A DNA stretch of 10,500 bases from JAJPHJ01 sp035622315 (lineage in GTDB: Bacteria; Vulcanimicrobiota; Vulcanimicrobiia; Eremiobacterales; Eremiobacteraceae): the NCBI GenBank assembly GCA_035622315.1, contig DASPVP010000094.1, positions 1-10,500 of the forward strand, written 5' to 3'. Below the pieces are notes generated by a model, which saw only the letters and a program-made list of their open reading frames with translations, searched no databases and had not been told where the DNA came from. The first letter of the stretch is position 1. Every line of letters starts with the position of its first letter. Made by a program: the position numbers and the translations under genes. Below are positions 5,133-10,500 of this stretch, piece after piece.

Positions 5133-6636
5133 ACTGCGCGCCAAACGCCGGGGTGCGCAAGTTTGCCGGACCCATGAGCGAGCGCTCGCCGTAGAACAGC
5201 TGCAAGCGTTGCGCCAAGCGGATGTCGCCGTAGAGATCGAGCTTGGGCTGCTTCGGGTCGTACAGGCGCGCATCCACGCCAAAAAGCCCTGCGGGTTGGT
5301 AGATCGCCTGCGCGCCGAGGTTCGAATACAGCACGCCGAACGAGTACTGCAGTTGGGCCGTGCGTTGCATGTTCACGAGGAAGTTGTAGGTCGTGTGGTA
5401 GCCGAGATCGTTCGCCCCGACGGTGAGATGCACTGGAGCGCGCGGCAAGAGCTCGAGGTTGAGATCGCTCATCGGTCCAGGCGACCCGTTGTTCCAGGTC
5501 AGCCGGACGTGCGCCGTGGCGAGATCGAGTCCACCGGGCGCGCCCACGTGCTGCATGCCCGCAGGCGACGTGTTGGCGCCGGGTCCATTGCCGCTGTTCT
5601 GCGGACTTGCACCCGATCCTGAGTTCGACCCTGACACTTGCGTCCCCGACGCGCCGGAGAACGAGCTCAAGATCGCGTTGGCTTTTGCGATCGCGCCGCT
5701 CAAGTTATAGATAGCGCCACGGAGCTGGGTCTGAACTTGCGGATCGCCCGTGATGCTCTGGATCTCCGAGGTGACTTCTTTGAGGCGCTCGCTCGAGTCG
5801 CGCAGGTTCGCAGTGGCCGTGGCCAGGTTGGACTTGAGGCTCGGGTCGGTCGCGATCGAGGTCACCGCGGCCATCGTCTTGTTCAGGTTGTCGGCGGTGG
5901 CGGCGAGGTCGTCGACGAGCGCTGCGAACTTCGGTCCTTTGGATTCCATGAGCCCGCGCAAGCTCGTCGTCATAGCGGTGACGTTGCTGCCGTTCTGATT
6001 CATAATCACGCCGAACCCGACGATGAGCTGGTTCACGCTCGCGACCGTCGTGTTGAGCTGCTGGCCGAGCAGGTCGAAATTCCGGTCGACGTGCACGATG
6101 AGCGTGTCCGTATGCGTCGCGACGTTGTTGAAGTGGTGCACCATGCCCGGCAGTTCGGCGTTGACGATGGCGAGGGTCTTGTCGAGCGAGCGCAGGCGGC
6201 TCTGACCCTCGGACACGAGGTCGGCGATGGTCGGCGGGACCACGCCTTCGGGCTGTTCGCCCTCAGGCAAGACGCGCCGGGGCAGCGGAACCGCCGAGGT
6301 GAGGTCGGGCGGCGGATAGATCGTCAGGGTCGACTGACCGGTGAGCGTCGTGGCCACCGTGAAGGTGGAACCGCGGTAGACCGTGTTGTCGCCGTTGATC
6401 GTGCAGACGACAGAGGCCGTTTGGTCGGGCAACAGTTTGATCTTGTCTACCGTGCCGATATCGACGCCGGCCAGTTGCACGGAGCTGCCTTCGAGCAAGC
6501 CCGAAACGTTGCGGAAGTGCACGCCGATCTGGTAGGAGTTGCGGCTCAACGAAAAGTTCGAGAGCATGGACCAGACCACGAAGATGCCGATGACGGTGGC
6601 GACGGCGAAGACGCCGACGCGAAAGGCAGTCGTCAT
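5122..6636 (-). CDS. mlaD: Elongated MlaD: MCE-domain lipid transporter subunit with C-terminal beta-rich region
   Basis: 504 residues, far longer than the about 180 of E. coli MlaD. Order: an N-terminal membrane anchor (about 5-27, FRVGVFAVATVIGIFVVW); an MCE domain (about 33-110, with FRNVSGLLEGSSVQLAGVDI and GTVDKIKLL); a long amphipathic helical stretch (about 135-328); a Ser/Gly/Asn-rich linker (about 327-370); and about 130 beta-rich residues ending in the aromatic FGAQFNY. In MCE systems this subunit forms a hexameric lipid channel on the MlaE-MlaF transporter. The extra tail fits the elongated MlaD of Veillonella parvula, modelled as a bridge from inner to outer membrane. ATG at 6636 is supported by GGAG 8 nt upstream (complement of 6645-6648). 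It follows mlaF by 48 bp, the widest gap in the operon. Whether the tail really forms a barrel is inference from strand pattern and the terminal aromatic. Confidence 0.92.
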   Translation of the reverse strand: MTTAFRVGVFAVATVIGIFVVWSMLSNFSLSRNSYQIGVHFRNVSGLLEGSSVQLAGVDIGTVDKIKLLPDQTASVVCTINGDNTVYRGSTFTVATTLTGQSTLTIYPPPDLTSAVPLPRRVLPEGEQPEGVVPPTIADLVSEGQSRLRSLDKTLAIVNAELPGMVHHFNNVATHTDTLIVHVDRNFDLLGQQLNTTVASVNQLIVGFGVIMNQNGSNVTAMTTSLRGLMESKGPKFAALVDDLAATADNLNKTMAAVTSIATDPSLKSNLATATANLRDSSERLKEVTSEIQSITGDPQVQTQLRGAIYNLSGAIAKANAILSSFSGASGTQVSGSNSGSGASPQNSGNGPGANTSPAGMQHVGAPGGLDLATAHVRLTWNNGSPGPMSDLNLELLPRAPVHLTVGANDLGYHTTYNFLVNMQRTAQLQYSFGVLYSNLGAQAIYQPAGLFGVDARLYDPKQPKLDLYGDIRLAQRLQLFYGERSLMGPANLRTPAFGAQFNY

Positions 6637-6684
6637 GCGAGCCGCTCCGCGGGCGCGCCACGCCGAACGAGGAGGCGGATCGGA

Positions 6685-7488
6685 CTAGAGCGGGATGGGG
6701 CCAACTTCGCTGCCCTCCAAGAACTGCTGGACGATGGGATTGTGTGAACGGCGGAAGCTCTTGACATCGGCCACCTCGATGATCGAGCCTTCGAACAGCA
6801 TCGCGATGTTGTCCGAGATCGCATACACGGACGGCATGTCGTGCATGACGACGATGCTCGTCGCGTGCAGGCGCGACTGGATCCCCTTGATCGTCTCCGT
6901 TATGACGTTGGTCATGATCGGATCGAGCCCCGTCGTCGGTTCGTCGAAGAGGATGATTTTGGGGTCATTCACGATTGCGCGCGCGAATCCCACCCGCTTC
7001 TGCATACCACCCGAGAGCTCTGCCGGTAACCGGTCGGCGACGTCGCTCAAACCGAGCGACTCGAGCGTGTTGTCGACCCGCTCTTCTATCTCTGCGCGCG
7101 TCAGCGTGGTGTGCTCGAACAGCGGGAAGCTCACGTTCTGCGCCACGGTGAGTGAGTCGAAGAGCGCAGCCGCCTGAAACGCAAAGCCCATCTGTTCCCG
7201 CACGACGTTGAGCTCGCGCTCGTTCATGCCGACGATGTCCTGGCCGTTGACGAACACGTAGCCCGCATCTGGTTTGCGCAGCCCGTCGATGACGCGCAAG
7301 ATCGTGGACTTGCCCGCGCCGGACAACCCGATGACGGTCGTGACCTCGCCGCGCTTGAAGTCGAGCGACAAGTCGGAGAGCACGATCTTGGGGCCGAAGT
7401 TCAGGTAGATGTGCTGCAAGCTGACCGCGACGTCTTGCGGCGGCGTGATGGCCGGCGGGATGCTACGGTTTTCGGCGCCCGCTATCAT
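6685..7488 (-). CDS. mlaF: MlaF, ATPase of the MCE phospholipid transporter
   Basis: 267-residue ABC ATPase with every key element: Walker A GLSGAGKS (residues 54-61), Q-loop Q105 in FAFQAAALFDSLTVAQNVSF, signature LSGGMQKR (158-165), Walker B IILFDEP (178-184), D-loop GLDP (187-190) and switch histidine H216 in VVMHD. The QAAALFDSLTVAQNV stretch after the Q-loop and the LSGGMQKR signature are typical of the MlaF/TTG2A/Mkl subgroup rather than of general importers. It powers lipid movement through MlaE. The ATG at 7486-7488 overlaps the mlaE stop by ATGA; with no Shine-Dalgarno visible, coupled translation is likely. The frame continues upstream to 7812, but that part is Arg/His-rich sequence antisense in character to mlaE's reading and is not protein. 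Confidence 0.96.
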   Translation of the reverse strand: MIAGAENRSIPPAITPPQDVAVSLQHIYLNFGPKIVLSDLSLDFKRGEVTTVIGLSGAGKSTILRVIDGLRKPDAGYVFVNGQDIVGMNERELNVVREQMGFAFQAAALFDSLTVAQNVSFPLFEHTTLTRAEIEERVDNTLESLGLSDVADRLPAELSGGMQKRVGFARAIVNDPKIILFDEPTTGLDPIMTNVITETIKGIQSRLHATSIVVMHDMPSVYAISDNIAMLFEGSIIEVADVKSFRRSHNPIVQQFLEGSEVGPIPL

Positions 7489-8276
7489 CGGAAGAGCACG
7501 AACGACAGCGCGAAGTTGAAAGCGAAGATCAAGATGATCGAGGTGACGACCGCCTGCGTCGTGACGCGGCCGACGCCCTCGGCGCCGCCTTGGGTGCGCA
7601 GGCCTTCGTAGCAGGCGATGATCGAGATGATCATGCCGAAAACCGCCGCCTTGAGAAGCCCCTTCTCGAAGTCCGTGAAGTCGATGAACTGCTGCACCGA
7701 GGTCCAGTACGTGCTCGGCGGCAGGTGGATCTGCACCCAGGCCATATAATAGCCGCCCCAGACCGCGATCATGTCGGCGAACACCGTGAGCATGGGGAGC
7801 CCGATGATGCATGCGAGCAACCGCGGCACGACGAGCACGCGCGTGGGGCTCGTCCCCATAGACTGATAGGCTTCGATCTGCTCGGTGACGACCATAGAGC
7901 CCAACTGCGCGGTGATGGCGGCTCCCGCGCGACCGGCGACGACGACCGCCGTGAGCAGCGGCCCGAGTTCGCGCACGACGCCGTACGCAACGCTGCCGCC
8001 GATGATGTTCGCAAGTCCGTACTGCTGGGCTGAAGCGGCCGTCTCGAGCGCGATCACGAAGCCGGTGAACCCCGAGGTCAACAAGATGATCGGCAGCGAC
8101 GCCACGATGAGGAAACTCGCCTGACGCATCACTTCGAGGGGCCGGAAGCGAAACGCCACGATGTAGCGGACCGAATCGATGAGCAGCAACGTGATGCCGC
8201 CCGCGTACTCGAAGAACCTGCGGGTGATAGGGAACGACTGGGGCAACGTGCGCAGGTACATCGAAGCGCGGAACAT
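7485..8276 (-). CDS. mlaE: MlaE, permease of the MCE phospholipid transporter
   Basis: 263-residue integral membrane protein of the MlaE/YrbE family, of usual length. After an amphipathic N-terminal helix it has hydrophobic segments at about 54-77, 105-120, 147-172, 209-222 and 243-261. The family's central motif is fully present: VVRELGPLLTAVVVAGRAGA followed by AITAQLGSMVVTEQIEAYQS (residues 100-139), as is the cytoplasmic YEGLRTQGGAEGVGRVTTQAV (223-243). It dimerises in the inner membrane beneath the MlaD ring and is driven by MlaF. ATG at 8276 is supported by GAGG 8 nt upstream (complement of 8285-8288), which lies inside the end of the preceding coiled-coil gene; the gap between the two genes is 3 nt. 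The stop overlaps mlaF. Confidence 0.96.
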   Translation of the reverse strand: MFRASMYLRTLPQSFPITRRFFEYAGGITLLLIDSVRYIVAFRFRPLEVMRQASFLIVASLPIILLTSGFTGFVIALETAASAQQYGLANIIGGSVAYGVVRELGPLLTAVVVAGRAGAAITAQLGSMVVTEQIEAYQSMGTSPTRVLVVPRLLACIIGLPMLTVFADMIAVWGGYYMAWVQIHLPPSTYWTSVQQFIDFTDFEKGLLKAAVFGMIISIIACYEGLRTQGGAEGVGRVTTQAVVTSIILIFAFNFALSFVLFR

Positions 8277-8279
8277 GGC

Positions 8280-8582
8280 TTAGGCCTCGGTCTCGAGGGC
8301 TTGTGTCACGGCGACTGCCCCTTGCAGGCGCCGCTCCGCGACCGCGCGTTCGGCGTGCAAGTTGTATTGACGCTGGTACACGTCATCGAGGCGGCGGTCG
8401 ACATCCGCCAACTGTTGCTTCGCTTCCGCGGCCACGTTCGAGAAATAGCGCAGGGCCTGCTTGCGGAACTCGCGCCGCGTCCGCTCGTCCGGTTTGTCGG
8501 CGAGCGCCGCGCGCGCGCGCAGCAACCGCTTATCGGTGATGTGATAGTCGTCGATGAGCGCGAGCAACTCCGAGGGATTCAT
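8280..8582 (-). CDS. Small charged coiled-coil protein, function unknown
   Basis: 100-residue protein, no family recognised. It has no signal peptide, cysteine or membrane segment. It is rich in Arg, Ala, Glu, Asp and Gln and should be almost all helix: a first helix at about 3-29 (SELLALIDDYHITDKRLLRA) and a long second one at about 33-97 with heptad-like spacing (VAAEAKQQLADVDRRLDDVY and on). Its ATG directly follows the rph stop (TAGATG), and its own TAA is 3 nt before mlaE, so it is almost certainly a real, co-translated gene. It has about the size of MlaB (a STAS protein that regulates MlaF), but the sequence is not STAS-like. A cytoplasmic regulator or scaffold for the transporter is possible, as is a role with RNase PH; neither is shown. 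Confidence 0.8.
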   Translation of the reverse strand: MNPSELLALIDDYHITDKRLLRARAALADKPDERTRREFRKQALRYFSNVAAEAKQQLADVDRRLDDVYQRQYNLHAERAVAERRLQGAVAVTQALETEA

Positions 8583-9370
8583 CTAAGCGCCGCCGGCAGC
8601 CTTTGGTGCGATGGTTTTACGTCCGAAGGTGGGCACGGCAGACGACGCGAGCGCCTCGCGCTGTGCTGCGATGATGCGGTCGATGCCGCTTGCGGCCAAT
8701 GCCAAGAGCCGGTCGAGGTCCGGCCGGCTGAAGGGTACACCCTCTGCCGTGCCTTGCAATTCGACGAACTTGCCTTCGCCCGTCATCACGACGTTCATGT
8801 CGACCTGCGCCTGCGCGTCCTCGTCGTAGCAGAGGTCGAGCAGGATACGCTCGGCGACAATGCCGACCGAGGTCGCTGCCAGCCAGTCGATGACGGGCCA
8901 GCCGCGCAGGCTCGACTTCTCACGCAGATGGGCGAGCGCGAGGCACATGGCCACGAAGGCGCCGTTGATCGCGGTCGTCCGGGTACCGCCGTCCGCTTGG
9001 ACGACGTCGCAGTCGAGCCAGATCGTGCGCTCGCCCAAGGCGCGCAGGTCCACGACGGAGCGCAAGCTGCGGCCGATCAGCCGCTGTATCTCGTGCGTGC
9101 GTCCTCCTACCTTGCCGGCTGCCGCTTCTCGCGGGGTCCGCTCGAACGTGGAGCGCGGCAAAAGCGAATACTCGGCCGTGACCCAACCGCTGCCTTTGCC
9201 CTTGAGGAACGGCGGCACTTTGTCGTCGACCGTCGCGGCGCAGATGACTTTCGTGAAACCCGCTTCGACCAGCACCGAGCCTTCGGCGAAACGCAGGTAC
9301 CCCGGCGTGAAGGTCAGCGGGCGCAGCTGTTCGTCGGCGCGCCCGTCCGTCCGGCCCGGAGCGTTCGGCA

Positions 9371-9374
<4 letters not shown>
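8583..9374 (-). CDS. rph: Ribonuclease PH
   Basis: 263-residue phosphorolytic 3'-5' exoribonuclease that trims tRNA 3' ends with inorganic phosphate, releasing nucleoside diphosphates. The start GRTDGRADEQLRPLTF is typical, as is the RNA/phosphate face GKVGGRTHEIQRLIGRSLRS (residues 87-106). The phosphate-binding loop QADGGTRTTAING (126-138) is intact, and so is the catalytic region LLDLCYDEDAQAQVDMNVVM with its conserved acidic residues (178-197). FVELQGTAEGVPFS (203-216) closes the fold. Unlike the frame-shifted rph of some E. coli K-12 strains it looks complete, with a C-terminal tail of about 15 residues. Two start codons stand side by side (9374 and 9371). The first overlaps the glmS stop; a GGTGG just upstream is better spaced for the second. 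It runs directly into the coiled-coil gene without a gap. Confidence 0.96.

Positions 9375-10500
<1,126 letters not shown>

Noticed and set aside
5638..6747. A 369-codon open frame on the plus strand opposite mlaD
   Set aside because: It is Arg/His/Gly-rich antisense sequence over a gene with clear MCE motifs. Long antisense frames are expected in GC-rich DNA.
7489..7812. Upstream extension of the mlaF frame
   Set aside because: It runs inside mlaE in another frame and is His/Arg-rich. The ATG at 7488 gives normal MlaF length and the usual ATGA overlap.
8508..8520. 13-base alternating CG run
   Set aside because: It encodes an ordinary Arg-Ala stretch of the coiled-coil protein in GC-rich DNA; there is no sign of a repeat array.

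Overview
This is a compact, GC-rich bacterial chromosomal window (GC well above half by eye) with 14 protein-coding genes. Two are cut by the window edges. Almost every junction is an overlap or a gap of a few bases. I see no rRNA, tRNA, CRISPR array, insertion sequence or phage module. The gene content is chromosomal housekeeping plus small accessory enzymes. The MlaE-MlaF-MlaD set, with a long MlaD that ends in a beta-rich region, points to a bacterium with two membranes. The mix of gene types and protein character would suit an uncultured, deep-branching GC-rich lineage such as Eremiobacterota. That is an impression, not a demonstrated placement.

Layout. (1) 2-939, plus strand: the C-terminal third of an O-acetylhomoserine sulfhydrylase (MetY), overlapping by ATGA a small CoA-binding (YccU-like) protein. 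(2) 936-2360, minus strand: a XerC/XerD-type tyrosine recombinase, then a small flavin split-barrel protein. The latter's stop shares a CTAG with the stop of the CoA-binding gene. (3) 2361-2551: the longest stretch without a firm gene (191 bp), with a 10-bp palindrome and a coding-looking small ORF. (4) 2552-4574, minus strand: a three-gene overlapping operon of a NimA-like flavin protein, a leucine-carboxymethyltransferase-type SAM methyltransferase and a small multi-pass membrane protein. (5) 4611-5132, plus strand: a LOG/TIGR00725-like Rossmann protein, divergent from the NimA-like gene and convergent, with an 11-nt overlap, on mlaD. (6) 5122-10500, minus strand: the largest operon, transcribed glmS (partial) - rph - a 100-residue coiled-coil protein of unknown function - mlaE - mlaF - mlaD.

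How the genes work together. mlaE, mlaF and mlaD encode a complete MCE-type phospholipid transporter core: permease, ATPase and MCE substrate channel. No mlaA, mlaB or mlaC is present here. The C-terminal region of MlaD looks like an outer-membrane beta structure. This matches the elongated MlaD described for the Veillonella parvula Mla system, which is thought to span the envelope without MlaA or MlaC. The coiled-coil gene is locked between rph and mlaE with junctions of 0 and 3 nt and is the best candidate here for an undescribed partner. GlmS supplies glucosamine-6-phosphate for peptidoglycan and lipopolysaccharide, so the operon joins cell-envelope precursor synthesis, RNA processing and lipid transport.
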